64,000 nt of DNA, from assembly GCA_964019415.1 (NCBI GenBank), contig OZ025868.1, positions 3,262,143 through 3,326,142 of the forward strand, written 5' to 3'. The stretch is from Ianthella basta. Taxonomy: Eukaryota; Porifera; Demospongiae; Verongiida; Ianthellidae. The notes below the pieces were generated by a model. That model was not told the origin of the DNA and made no database searches. It worked only from the letters and a program-made list of their open reading frames with translations. Shown one piece after another: positions 1 through 23,934 of the stretch (position 1 is the first letter of the stretch; the number at the start of each line of letters is the position of its first letter). The position numbers were made by a program, and so were the translations under genes.

Positions 1-1
1 G

Positions 2-175
2 GAACTCTATCCTTTAATGAGCAAGCTTGTGCAAAGAATGTTTTCATTCGTGGCTACCAGTGTTCCATCAGAGCGCCTATTCAGCACGACAGGGAATGTG
101 ATCACTGACAAGCGTAATCGGCTCACTTCTGAGCATGCTGACCAACTGATCTTTCTTTTTGAAAACCCAGAGTAA
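2..175 (+). pseudogene. hAT-family transposase, C-terminal dimerisation fragment
   Basis: Reading from base 2 gives 57 codons and a stop, open to the left edge. The peptide contains 'SVPSERLFS' followed by 'KRNRLTSEHADQL' and ends 'FLFENPE', the signature of the hAT C-terminal dimerisation (Dimer_Tnp_hAT) domain. Only the tail of the transposase is in the window, so whether the rest is intact cannot be judged. It lies 3' of the last visible NFRKB exon on the opposite strand, probably inside an intron of that gene. No terminal inverted repeat is visible downstream. Confidence 0.8.
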
Positions 176-385
176 CAGCTGGAAAACCATGTATGCATGT
201 ACCTCACCTGTTTGCTTTAACGCTCGCTGTATTACTCTATGTGTTTGGCTTATATCTGAGCACTGTGCCAATTGTTCATTAATATATCGTGATACACAAT
301 ATATCGTGATACAAACCTACAATAATCGTGATACATATTTTCCTATATCGTGGCAACACTAGTCTGTAGACGAGACGGCTCCCAC

Positions 386-3300
386 CTCTGCCGCCAGATA
401 GCTTAAAGCTGATTGGACAAGAGGTATCCAAGATGGTTGGAGCTTCGCCCACTGGCATTGAGTGTGTTCAGAAGATCGTTGCCACTGGCCAACCTTCTTC
501 TCAATCTACCGGTCAGTGGAGGGGTGATGGGGGAGGGGTGATGGGGGGAGGGGTGATGGGGGAAGGAGTGATGGTGGGAGGGGTGATGGTGGGAGGGGGT
601 GATGCGGAGAGGGGTGATGGTGGGAGGGGTGATGCGGAGAGGGGTGATGGTGGGAGGGGTGATGGTGGGAGAGGTGATGGGGGAGGGGTGATGGGGGAGA
701 GGTGATGGGGGAGGGGTGATGGGGGAGGGGTGATGGTGGGAGGGGTGATGGTGGGAGGGGTGATGGTGGGAAGAGTGATGGTGGGAGGGGTGATGGTGGG
801 AGGGGTGATGGTGGGAGGGGTGATGGTGGGAAGAGTGATGGTGGGAGGGGTGATGGTGGGAGAGTGATAGTGGGAGGGGTGATGGTGGGAGGGGTGATGG
901 TGGAAAGGGTGATGGTGGGAGGGGTGATGGTGGGAGGAGTGATGGGAGGAGTGATGGTGGGAGGAGTGATGGGAGGAGTGATGGTGGGAGGGGTGATGGT
1001 GGGAGTGATGGGAGGAGTGATGGTGGGAGGAGTGATGGGAGGAGTGATGGTGGGAGGGGTGATGGTGGGAGGCATGATAGTGGGACCCACCTTGCTTAGC
1101 TCCCCTTTGCAACCTTTGATGGAGAGGAAGATGCAGCGAATGAGGGAGAAGAATGACATGTACAGATCTCCTTCCGGTAGGTCCTCCTTCAGCCTGCAAG
1201 GAATATGGAAATGTACACACAACCACAGTTGTCATGACATCAATCACCATAGCAACTACAAAGCTAATTTTATAATAAAAAGTCATTAGAGAGGTGTCTT
1301 GATTTCAGGGTGTCCTTTATAAGGGTATCCGCTGCAATCCTCATGAAGTACACCCTTCTCTCCCCTCTCCTGCCTTCCCTCCTCATCCCCTCTTCCCACC
1401 CCCAACATGTAACAACTGTCACACTGTTGACTACCCATCACTCCACTCACTCAACTGGTATGTCCGATTTGACTCCCACAAACTTCTTGTACTCTCTTCC
1501 ATCATGAGTTGGAAACATCTTCTCTTTCTGCCCAACAGGAGGAGGGTCCAATTCATCGAGGCTGGAATCCACTTGTTCATCTAGGTTGCGATCGGTGGGT
1601 GGTGGGCGAGGGGAGCGGGTTCGAGTTCGTCGGCTCGTCTTCGAAGGTAGTGTCACTTCCCAGTCCCAACCATCCTTTACTGCCTGGTCCCGCCTTACAA
1701 CATCATCCAGGGTTATCCCCTTTGTTGCGTCAAGTGCTGTACTGCCATTTCTCAGGTTTCTGTCATGTTGCCGTAGTAACCGATGGTACCAGGACTTGGA
1801 ACAACACTCTGAGCCCAACAACGTCTGCGGCTTGACCAGCAACTGCAGGTCATCGTCTGATGAGTCAGCATCATCTTTGTGCTCCTCATGGAAACGGGCC
1901 ATCAGTCTGACAAGGAGGAGAAGTGGGAGAAGTTATAGTGGAGCTCCTTTACATGGGACACATTGGATTCAGGACACCTCTCTAATGAGGACAGTGCCTA
2001 CTGTCCCAGCTACATAGAGATGTGTACAAAACTACCTCTGAAATAAGGCAACCTCTCTAATGAGGACAGTGCCTACTGTCCCAGCTACATAGAGATGTGT
2101 ACAAAACTGCCTCTGAAATAAGGCCACCTCTCTAATGAGGACAGTGCCTACTGTCCCAGCTACATAGAGATGGGTCTACCTCTAAAATAAGGACAATTCT
2201 ATAATCAAGACACTTGGGCCTGTCCCAAAGGTGTCCAGAATAAAGAGGTCTCACTGCAACAATCACAATCACAAAGTAGAGTAACTCTAAAGACAGTGTT
2301 TGGCAAAGAGGCTATAAAGATATGGTGGACAAGAAGACCATTAGCACAACCACGGAGGAGGTGGAGGGAGACAAACTCAAGGTGGTAACACTAAAGAAGA
2401 AAGACAGAAGAGTGTGACAGTTAACACTGCTTCTGCATTTGTAACATTCTGTCATATACACGTGTCCTGCATGTGTTAATGCGCATACGTAAATTGTAGC
2501 AGTGCAGTTGATCTTACTCTCTGAAGCGCTTGACTGCGTTCTCCTCCACTGTTTCCCTGTCTGTCTTGCTCTTCTTCCCTGTCTGCCCCTCTATATCCTC
2601 GGACCCAATGCTGTCCTTGAGCAAGCCCTGGAAGTAAAAGAGTAGCCCAGTCACCGAGCATCAACACAACATATGCACACACAATACACAAATAACACAC
2701 AGAAACACACAATACATACACACACAACACACCTGCACATAACATACGTAAATAATACACATACGTACATAAACACACATGCACGCACGCACGCACACGC
2801 GCGCACACACATACAGCAATAAGGCTGCATGAATGAGTTGCTTACAGCAGCTAACAGTACTTTCTCAAAGCTCACTTGGTGTCGATTGAAGAGAATTTCA
2901 AACATCTTCAAAAAGTTGTTCCTCCGCTCCTGATGGTTAAGTCTCTTCTGCTGCCTCTTCTGCTCCGCCTTCATCTGTGCCATGTCTTTAAGGAATTCAC
3001 CAGCATTGAGCTGTCGCCATGCCAACTGTAAAGGGCTACCAAAGTGGAAACTTTCCTGAGAAAACAGCCGTGAAAGTGTTTCCTGTGTTTCTGTAACTTG
3101 GTCACTTGACTCAGGGAAGGTGGGTAGAAATGTCTGCAAGAAGGGATGACAGTGTAGGCACACACAAACACACACACACACACACAGCACACACACATAT
3201 ATGCACACAGATATACCTGCAGATGCTCTCTCTCTTCCTTACTTAGGACATTCTTCCACGTGTCCAGACTCAACACTTCACAGAACACGTCATACTACAC

Positions 3301-3699
3301 ACACACAAACATACAAACACATATTGCACACATACAAATTAAACAATTAATACAAACAAACACGGGAATATATGTACATATGCATGACATGAGCAACAGA
3401 AACACCATGTGCATTTAGTGTCCAGCTCAGATGCTCGTCATCTCATCCGGAGCACATGGAAATAGCAATAGTACATTAGCGAGCCCTGTCCCAAACACAA
3501 TGTCATACGAATGCCAAGGCACAGAGCATAAAACGGGGGAAGAAGCTGTGTGCGTTGGCTTCAACTCTTGTGGTTTTAAATCTGCAATATGAGTGTACAG
3601 TTGAGGCTTATGCGTACAGCTTACATTCTCCACCAGAGCTTCGGGGACACTGAATTCGTCTTCTGCGTATGCTAGGTCTACACTCGACATGGCGGCCAT
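386..3699 (-). CDS. NFRKB: NFRKB (INO80 complex subunit) homologue, 5' part, seven exons, continues past left edge
   Basis: NFRKB (INO80G) is a nuclear subunit of the INO80 chromatin remodeller that binds the deubiquitinase UCHL5 through its N-terminal DEUBAD domain. Exons (minus): 3625-3699, 3217-3294, 2846-3133, 2518-2627, 1451-1906, 1091-1193, 386-505. All join in phase with GT-AG sites, giving about 411 codons. The first ATG encodes [16 protein letters not shown]. Exons 2-3 carry '[12 protein letters not shown]' and '[16 protein letters not shown]', matching the DEUBAD region of vertebrate NFRKB. Exon 5 is acidic then basic. Exons 6-7 ('[14 protein letters not shown]', '[12 protein letters not shown]') match the helical segment after the basic linker in NFRKB. 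The next donor is GTGGGA after base 386; the remaining C-terminal part lies beyond the window. Ortholog assignment rests on remembered family similarity. Confidence 0.85.
515..1080. repeat. G-rich minisatellite, 15-base unit, in NFRKB intron
   Basis: About 35 imperfect copies of the unit GGTGATGGTGGGAGG, with shorter variants (GGAGTGATGGGA), fill the intron between NFRKB exons 1091-1193 and 386-505. G and A are concentrated on the plus strand, which is the non-transcribed-RNA-complement of NFRKB. Long open frames on both strands here are low-complexity products of the repeat. Confidence 0.95.
1976..2200. repeat. Three tandem 75-base units of a dispersed repeat family
   Basis: Units start at 1976, 2051 and 2126. 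Each begins ACCTCTCTAATGAGGACAGT and includes CCCAGCTACATAGAGATG and ACCTCTGAAATAAGG. Related, partly inverted copies occur at 1288-1330, about 8085-8395, 15945-16045 and 60745-61010. The family resembles a MITE or satellite-derived repeat; no coding capacity is visible. Confidence 0.85.
2680..2815. repeat. Degenerate (CA)n tract in NFRKB intron
   Basis: Interrupted CA/CACG dinucleotides fill the intron between NFRKB exons 2846-3133 and 2518-2627. A similar shorter tract lies at 3160-3210 in the preceding intron. Confidence 0.8.
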
Positions 3700-4091
3700 T
3701 TTAGTTAGGGCGCGCGAAATCCCAAATCCAACTTCCAGTTTGCATGCATTGGTTTTCAAATGGAACCGAACACATGTAAATGGGATATAGTATACCGAGC
3801 AGTGTGGCCCCCATGCAGTACATGTACACCTTGCCAACGATGAAAGGGGCAAGCAATCTCACATTAGTGCTGGAACTATGTATTCCAGTATCCCGGTGTT
3901 AAGTACCATTTCTTCAGTATTGCTACTACAATTCTCCTTCAATTTTCCCAGTTTCTTGGTCTGCACCCATCCCAATTTATCTTAATTGTCAATTTTGCAT
4001 AAATGGGTGATAGTGCATACCGCACCATTACACACTACTAAAAGACCTCCAATACGAATGCAGTCCAATACATTAATTGGCCCACAGCTAG
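3700..4091. other. Intergenic spacer between NFRKB start and ANKHD1-like stop
   Basis: This 392-base gap must contain the NFRKB promoter and the end of the ANKHD1-like transcript; both genes are on the minus strand. The NFRKB start context on the minus strand is AAAATGGCCGCCATG, resembling a YY1/TISU initiator. Nothing else is recognised. Confidence 0.5.
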
Positions 4092-17464
<13,373 letters not shown>

Positions 17465-17746
17465 TTCAAACCTAAACCAACCGGGTACAACAATGGCTGT
17501 CAAAAGGGTTCTTCTCAACTTCTCTTTACTGATTTAAGTACCGAATTTACCTTTCTGCGTGCTTTTGATCCCTTGTACCGGCCAGAGTACCTCTTACCCC
17601 CTAGGGGAGCCTTAGCGGCACGTGGGCGGGTAGGGGGACTAGACGTCTTCTTTACTTCCTAGGCTGTAACCAAGGGGTGTCTGTTGTATTGCGTAAGCAT
17701 GCACGTGCTATGACGTCATTAATGACGTGCATAGCACACAAGCAGC
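17465..17746. promoter_or_regulatory. Divergent promoter region with CRE palindrome
   Basis: The ANKHD1-like gene (minus) and mL37 copy A (plus) start head to head 282 bases apart, so this interval should hold both promoters. At 17711-17718 is a perfect CREB/ATF site TGACGTCA, followed by TGACGTGC; the two halves form an inverted repeat around ATTAAT (about 17707-17740). The palindrome is conserved upstream of copy B (22897-22925). Confidence 0.6.
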
Positions 17747-18748
17747 ATGGATGCTTGGAAGAGATTGGCGTTTGGGCAAGTTGCCAGACGATACTCGGCT
17801 CCATCCGTCGCCTATGTCTATCACCCTAAGCTGAACACACTAGAAGGAGACAAGCAGTCTTTTGAGTGGACGAAAACTGTTCAGGTAAATATTGTACCAC
17901 AGTCCATTCAGGAAGGTCTGGATTCGTTGGACGAAACAAAGTGGAGAAAACGCGTTTCAAGCGCCATCCTGCAATCGAAAGGATACGAGAGTCCTTTAAA
18001 GGATAGGACGGACCCTGATTACGTGTATGGTCTGATACAGAACTTATTCCGAAGCCTATTCGCAGCCTATCCAGAGCGTATGAAGAACACTCACGCGACC
18101 TGGGACCCCTCTTTGGCGGCATCTTGGCATAGAAACGGGAAGAGGTATGCTATTCGCGGAAAGACAGGTATTATCATGTCAGCCAAGCAGCCTCTACCCG
18201 CTCATTTCTCGAAGGAGACAGTGGAGGAGTCGAGCAAGAAAGAACTCCCATCTCTTTGGCCCATTGATACAACTATTGACATGTCCCGTCAATCCACTTT
18301 GAAGGAGCGCTTTAGTACCAGTGCTCACACAAAAACATCATTCCCTCATTTGCACACTATGCTTGTACTATACCAGCAGCCCCTCAAAGACGCCCACCTT
18401 ATACAAAAGGGGTTGTGTCTCACTTTTGCACGATTGTTAGCAGAAGCAAAGCTCTCGGCAAGAACTGGTGTCCTTCATCCACCACTACCAGGACAATGCA
18501 TTGCTACCAATGGGAAGAAGTTCACCTTCTTTTACTATCAGCTAAACACGTTGGACCTGGATGAAGATGCTGGGGTAAAGAACGTGGTCCATGTGGATGG
18601 TCCTCATTTGTTGTATAGGAAGTTGGAGAAGAAGGGAGGGAAGAAGTGTGTTGTGGACTTGAATGAGCATGTACTAAGACTGTTGATAGCTACTTTGTCA
18701 AACCAGCAGCAACCGTTAGGTTCAGTGTCAACAGATAATGCTGCATGA
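17747..18748 (+). CDS. MRPL37: Mitochondrial large ribosomal subunit protein mL37, copy A
   Basis: A single 333-residue open frame from ATG to TGA, no intron needed. It matches the mL37/mS30 family (PF07147): 'LWPIDTTIDMS', 'FPHLHTMLVL', 'GLCLTFARLLAEAKL', 'QLNTLDLDEDAGVKN' and 'VDGPHLLY' parallel conserved segments of MRPL37. The N-terminus (MDAWKRLAFGQVARRYSAP) is basic and lacks acids, as expected of a mitochondrial targeting sequence. The protein would act in the mitochondrial ribosome large subunit. Human MRPL37 is somewhat longer. A plus-strand AATAAA lies at about 18954. It is duplicated at 22933-23934 with about 16 substitutions. Its relative mS30/mL65 is the main alternative. Confidence 0.85.
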   Translation: MDAWKRLAFGQVARRYSAPSVAYVYHPKLNTLEGDKQSFEWTKTVQVNIVPQSIQEGLDSLDETKWRKRVSSAILQSKGYESPLKDRTDPDYVYGLIQNLFRSLFAAYPERMKNTHATWDPSLAASWHRNGKRYAIRGKTGIIMSAKQPLPAHFSKETVEESSKKELPSLWPIDTTIDMSRQSTLKERFSTSAHTKTSFPHLHTMLVLYQQPLKDAHLIQKGLCLTFARLLAEAKLSARTGVLHPPLPGQCIATNGKKFTFFYYQLNTLDLDEDAGVKNVVHVDGPHLLYRKLEKKGGKKCVVDLNEHVLRLLIATLSNQQQPLGSVSTDNAA

Positions 18749-19229
18749 TATGTCATCAAAGGTGCAACACTATAAACGCATGACATTATACTGATATTAT
18801 ACTGTATGACTTTTTGTGTACTTGAATCATGGTTGTCGTGTCCATGCAAAAAGGGATAATGCAGCTATATAGAAAGCACTTAAGCTTGTACATAATTATT
18901 ATGCAGAAAATACCTATATTAGTTTTTCTTTGATTATTAATATGCAGACAGCCAATAAAACAGTACAAAACAGCATTGCAAAAAAGGAATTGGATTAAAC
19001 TTGATGTATTTAAGAAAATAATGATGTACGCAAGGGGACTGTTCAAGCTTGCCCCAATAAGGAGCACGCATGCAGTGGACATTAATTTTACTACCTGCAT
19101 GCATGTATTAGTGGCCCTAGTTACAATACTATAGCTGAAAAAATGTCAGTATATTAAATATACTGATACAGTGAATTCAATTGTGTGCAAGAGTGTGTTG
19201 GTCCACACAAGATGCAGTCCACGTGTGCC
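18749..19229. other. Convergent 3' spacer, copy A
   Basis: AT-rich spacer between the 3' ends of mL37 and the helicase, with a poly(A) signal at about 18954 and a short palindrome GTATATTAAATATAC at about 19149. It is nearly identical to 23935-24431. Confidence 0.6.
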
Positions 19230-21252
19230 TCAGCCACAGCCATCCACAGCCTTTGCAATTTCATCCAGGTCGTCGGTCTGCAACTCGAGAATGGGACACC
19301 CGAAATATTCCTGTATCTTCAGCATGTTACGGCACTCTCTCTCCCCATCCACCAGGCTCAGGGCCAGTCCACGTTTGCCGAACCTTCCTGTACGTCCAAT
19401 GCGGTGCAGATAGGTCTCAAAGTCAGGCCGATGACGAACTTTATCATAAGGCGGGTTGTCATAGTTGACGACAAGGGTGACTTGTTCCACATCTATACCG
19501 CGTAGTACCGGGATGGTCAAAATCAGCACCCTCTCCTTGCCTTCTCGAAAGCGGTCCAACATACCCAAGCGCTGCTCTGTGTCCATCTCCCTCTCCAGCA
19601 GGCCCACTGCATGGCCATCGTTGGCCATCTTAGTGGCTAGACTGTTGGCACTCTGGCGAGTCTGTGAAACAGATGGGCAGAACCTACTGTAGACATAGTC
19701 TCACAAGACCAAGTAATAACTTACCTCCATTTTTTCAGACATCAACAAAATCCAAAAAAATGAAGGCAAGGAGGTAATGATCTTCCATATACATAGTATA
19801 GACAAGTCTACAGCTATAGTCAACGTCAATACCAGCATGCACCACAATCACTGTGTTGACTTACTCCGCAAAAGATGATTGCTTGTCCAATGGTGATGGC
19901 CCCGAAAATGCTAGCCAAGGCGTGAAACTTCTCCTTCTCATTGCAGCACTTGACAAAGAACTGTTTTATGTTCTCCGGCAACTGCTCCACCTTCTTCAAC
20001 CGCAGGATTTCAGGTTCTGAGACGATTGATTGAGCAAACCGCATGGCATCTTTGTTATAGGTATCCGAGAATAGAGCCATTTGGCAATGTGGGTTGACAG
20101 TCCTAGAGGAATGGGCAAAACAAGGCGAGGTGAGCTGTGCTGTATAGCATAGCACAAGGTCTGCCTACTTTAGTATCCGGATGACCTGGTCCTGGTATCC
20201 CTGTGTGGAGACCATGATGTCGGCCTCGTCCAGCACAAACAGGGCAATCTTGCTCAGATCAAGTGCCTTCTTACTTATCCAGCGGAGCACCGTCCCAGGG
20301 GTGCCCACCACGATCTGATTGTGGATCACTTCTCCTTGTTTGACTGCAGAAGGACAGACGTACGTATGTACGTGTTAGTACACAGTGGAGGCCATGACAG
20401 CGATTCCCACTCACGTTCGTGGCCCTTGCAATTCATGGCATAAGCGACACTGACATTTGGTAGGGACTTCCCCAATTGTTCCAAAACCTTGCCCGTTTGC
20501 AGAGCAAGTTCAAAGGTTGGAGAGAGGCAGATGGCCTGGGCAGTGAGTAGGTGAGCTTCAAGGTTACTTCATACACTTCACTCAGCGAGCACAGATTGTA
20601 TACCTACCTGTGGGTATGTTTTGGACCCATCTACACGAGTAAACATTGTTATCGCAAATGCAGCTGTTTTGCCAGTTCCACTCTGAGATTGTGCAATAAG
20701 GTTCTGAGGACTGATGAGGGATGCGCACACCATATTAACAGCTCTACTAACAGCACTATGTCAGTCAAGTGCCTATACTGTGTGTGTGTTTGTGTGTGTG
20801 TTCCTTACTGGTCAGCATTGAGGATAGAAAGTGCCTCCCCCTGTATCCGAGAGGGTTTGTTGTAGCCCATCTCATACAAACCCCGAAGCAGCTCTGGGAG
20901 TCTGTGTGCAATTGCAATATGGGGAATTCTGAGAAGATATGTCACTAACTCAACCACATGAAATATAACAAAACCCAGCCACGATACAACCAGTCAATCT
21001 GGCTAGACTGCCCCAACTAAACGTGTGCACGGCGGTATTATTAAAGCCACTTAGGAAGGGAATAGCCGGTCTAGTGGCAAGTAGAGCACGGTAGCACCAT
21101 AGCCCCGTATGTGCACGCAATACTCACATTTTTACATCTTCAAAGGGTTTCACAGAGTAGAACGGCAAATTTGGATAGGCGGGCATGTCCAAAAAAGACA
21201 CTTTGTCCTCCAACGCAAAAGAACTGGAATGATTGCCTTCTAAGGTGGCCAT
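19230..21252 (-). CDS. DDX19/Dbp5-like DEAD-box RNA helicase, copy A (intact)
   Basis: DDX19/Dbp5 helicases remodel mRNPs at the nuclear pore. Seven exons (minus): 21128-21252, 20809-20928, 20608-20746, 20415-20535, 20169-20343, 19865-20102, 19230-19661. All phases agree, giving 449 residues (human DDX19B is about 479). In order: Q motif 'GYNKPSRIQ', motif I 'SGTGKT', Ia-like 'PTFELA', II 'DEAD', motif V region 'RGIDVEQV' and VI '[11 protein letters not shown]'. The C-terminal 'TDDLDEIAK' is typical of DDX19. Motif III reads SDT ('LFSDT') instead of SAT. The start ATG has context CCAAAAATGGCC. The N-terminus is short compared with copy B. The boundary at 20746 is the least certain. Confidence 0.88.
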
Positions 21253-21352
21253 TTTTGGCTTTGCCTATCCACCTTATGCCTGCCATAATCACACACTGGG
21301 CATTGGTATTCAGAGACAATCTGTCCTCTTCTTTGTCCCACCGTCCTAGCAT

Positions 21353-21499
21353 TCCAGTCTACAGCGGTCTAGCGAGCGAGTCAACAGCCCCACTTTCGCA
21401 AAATGGCTGCCGCCTGCGACTACGAACCACTCACGTGACCAGTCCGTGACCCGCGAACTAAGCTAATGGAGTTTAACGCAGTTAGACGTGGTTAATGAT
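21353..21499 (+). mobile_element. Left end of truncated DIRS-like element, before MITE insertion
   Basis: Segment 21430-21499 (TGACCAGTCCGTGACCCGCG to AGACGTGGTTAATGAT) matches 35667-35722, the 5' region of the DIRS-like element further right. It continues at 22262 after the inserted MITE. Confidence 0.65.
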
Positions 21500-22261
21500 C
21501 AGGGGGGGGTCGGTCAAGGTCACGTGTGTCCGCAAAATGGCGGACGCGGCTGCTCTTTACTGTGTATTTTACCTATACTAGCTAAGAGCAGACATATTTT
21601 GAGAAACACGTCGCATCGCTTGTTTATTTGCTTCTGAGCACACAGTTGGACAAGGGCTATCAGAAAATGGACCCTTCCCCGCCCTTCCCCAGCATCTAGG
21701 TAGGTTTTGCGAGCATTTTCCAACACCGGTGTACGAGTGTTCGCTGATGCTGGCTACGAGGCAGATGGGGCCTAATCTGGAGTACTGAGCAAGTGCTCCT
21801 ATGTAAGTGACTCCTTAGAAGCTGGTAGCGAGTCCTCATTGATCACTTCAGGACTGCAAGACTGATAGGTTGACTGCTTCTGCAATGGGAGTGCAATCGG
21901 GCAGCCACGTCCTTGCAATGGTCTTGGCTCTGTACACGATTTGTCACATTCAATAGCAGGGATGCTAGAAATGGCTTAAGCGTGCTAGCAATCCTCAAGA
22001 AACGCTGCGATAACTTGCAAAACTAAATCGTGAAAGCGGTCAGACAATTAAGCCCAATCCACCGTATAGCTCCTTGGCTACGTACGTACGGGTCATACCA
22101 GGGGCGCGAATGCAGTACAAGGCCCTGCCATAGCTCAGGGTATGCACATTCGGCCTTGGAGCACAGTCAGTTAACATATGGAGACGCGATTGGAATGTCA
22201 GGAATGCAATTATTGAGGTGCTGGTATTGCGCAATCTCAGGACCTTGTCCGACCCCCCCTG
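21500..22261. mobile_element. hAT-like non-autonomous DNA transposon (MITE), 762 bases
   Basis: Terminal inverted repeats start CAGGGGGGGGTCGGTCAAGG on the left and end CCTTGTCCGACCCCCCCTG on the right. The flanks are a perfect direct repeat GTTAATGAT (21491-21499 and 22262-22270), 8 or 9 bases of target duplication. TIRs starting CAGGG with 8-base duplications are typical of hAT; a 9-base duplication would suggest Mutator. No transposase is encoded. Confidence 0.85.
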
Positions 22262-22895
22262 GTTAATGATCATCGGCTTACCATTCCACAAAATGGCGGC
22301 CGGCACAGGCACCTCGGTCCTATCGCCCTTCATCGCAATCAAGCCGGCCGCCTCGTCTCTATTCGTTTGCCCAACCAGTTGACTCCATCCTCCCCAGGCC
22401 CACCTCATTTTCCGTCAAGAAGTGAACGCTTTCGCTGTGTACTGTCCTTCATTCGTCCACACTCGACATGAGTTCGCTGAGCGAAGGGAGTGGGACGACC
22501 AACGCTGGGTCGGTTCCAGCTGCGACTCCACCTGAACCTACGTTGGCTTCGGTCCTAGAGTGTATGTTGACGCTCCAGCGCCAGCACAACCAGCTAGGGG
22601 AGGCAGTACAGCGTCTCGCTCCGCCTGCCCAGTCGGCTCTGCCCGCTGACTCGCAGCTGCAGGGGTCTACCTCGCCCGCTCCCGGGGAACAGGCTGGCGG
22701 CTCTGCTGGTGCCGGTATTGGTGGTTCCCCTGCCTCCGCCCCTGCGACGTCGATTGGGACTCTCCCTTCCTCCGAAGGTGGAAGCGCTAGCGGTGAGTCA
22801 GGAGCAAGGCTGCATAATACTTTGTATTGTTCGCATAATAATTATATATCATTACATGGTGGTCATCTATGATCGATACTAAAATATGTCCAATG
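22262..22895 (+). mobile_element. Truncated DIRS-like element: 5' region, gag exon 1 and intron start
   Basis: The frame at 22468-22800 (MSSLSEGSGTTNAG...) is about 85% identical to the exon at 35990-36312. It ends at the same conserved donor (GCTAGCGGTGAGTC), and homology continues into the intron up to about 22895, where duplicated block B begins. No RT or recombinase follows, so this is a 5' fragment. Confidence 0.8.
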
Positions 22896-22932
22896 TATGA
22901 CGTCATTGATGACGTGCATAGCACACAGCAGC

Positions 22933-23934
22933 ATGGATGCTTGGAAGAGATTGGCGTTTGGGCAAGTTGCCAGACGATACTCGGCTCCATCCGTCGCCTA
23001 TGTGTATCACCCTAAGCTGAACACACTAGAAGGAGACAAGCAGTCTTTTGAGTGGACGAAAACTGTTCAGCTAAATATTGTACCACAGTCCATTCAGGAA
23101 GGTCTGGAGATGTTGGAGGAAACAAAATGGAGAAAACGCGTTTCAAGCGCCATCCTGCAGTCGAAAGGATACGAGAGTCCTTTAAAGGATAGGACGGACC
23201 CTGATTACGTGTATGGTCTGATACAGAACTTATTCCGAAGCCTATTCGCAGCCTATCCAGAGCGTATGAAGAACACTCACGTGACCTGGGACCCCTCTTT
23301 GGCGGCATCTTGGCATAGAAACGGGAAGAAGTATGCTATTCACGGAAAGACAGGTATTATCATGTCAGGCAAGCAGCCTCTACCCGCTCATTTCTCGAAG
23401 GAGACAGTGGAGGAGTCGAGCAAGAAAGAACTCCCTTCTCTTTGGCCCATTGATACAACTATTGACCTGTCCCGTCAATCCACTTTGAAGGAGCGCTTTA
23501 GTACCAATGCTCACACAAAAACATCATTCCCTCATTTGCACACTATGCTTGTACTATACCAGCAGCCCCTCAAAGACGCCCACCTTATACAAAAGGGGTT
23601 GTGTCTCACTTTTGCACGATTGTTAGCAGAAGCAAAACTGTTGGCAAGAACTGGTGTCCTTAATTCACCATTACCAGGACAATGCATCGCTACCAATGGA
23701 AAGAAGTTCACCTTCTTTTACTATCAGCTAAACACGTTGGACCTGGATGAAGATGCTGGGGTAAAGAACCTGGTCCATGTGGATGGCCCTCATCTGTTGT
23801 ATAGGAAGTTGGAGAAGAAGGAAGGGAAGAAGTGTGTTGTGGACTTGAATGAGCATGTACTAAGACTGTTGATAGCTACTTTGACAAACCAGCAGCAACC
23901 GTTAGGTTCAGTGTCAACAGATAATGCTGCATGA
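22933..23934 (+). CDS. MRPL37: Mitochondrial ribosomal protein mL37, copy B
   Basis: Same length (333 residues) and frame as copy A, with about 16 scattered, mostly conservative substitutions (for example V to L, D to E, S to N) and no stop or frameshift, so it may be functional. The chosen ATG aligns with copy A; an in-frame ATG 36 bases upstream falls within the CRE-palindrome region and is less likely. Retention of two intact copies of a ribosomal protein gene suggests a young duplication. Poly(A) signal AATAAA at about 24140. Confidence 0.85.
   Translation: MDAWKRLAFGQVARRYSAPSVAYVYHPKLNTLEGDKQSFEWTKTVQLNIVPQSIQEGLEMLEETKWRKRVSSAILQSKGYESPLKDRTDPDYVYGLIQNLFRSLFAAYPERMKNTHVTWDPSLAASWHRNGKKYAIHGKTGIIMSGKQPLPAHFSKETVEESSKKELPSLWPIDTTIDLSRQSTLKERFSTNAHTKTSFPHLHTMLVLYQQPLKDAHLIQKGLCLTFARLLAEAKLLARTGVLNSPLPGQCIATNGKKFTFFYYQLNTLDLDEDAGVKNLVHVDGPHLLYRKLEKKEGKKCVVDLNEHVLRLLIATLTNQQQPLGSVSTDNAA

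Noticed and set aside
433-1289. Long open frames on both strands rich in GVM or PPSITP
   Set aside because: They are translations of the 15-base minisatellite and have no complexity beyond it.
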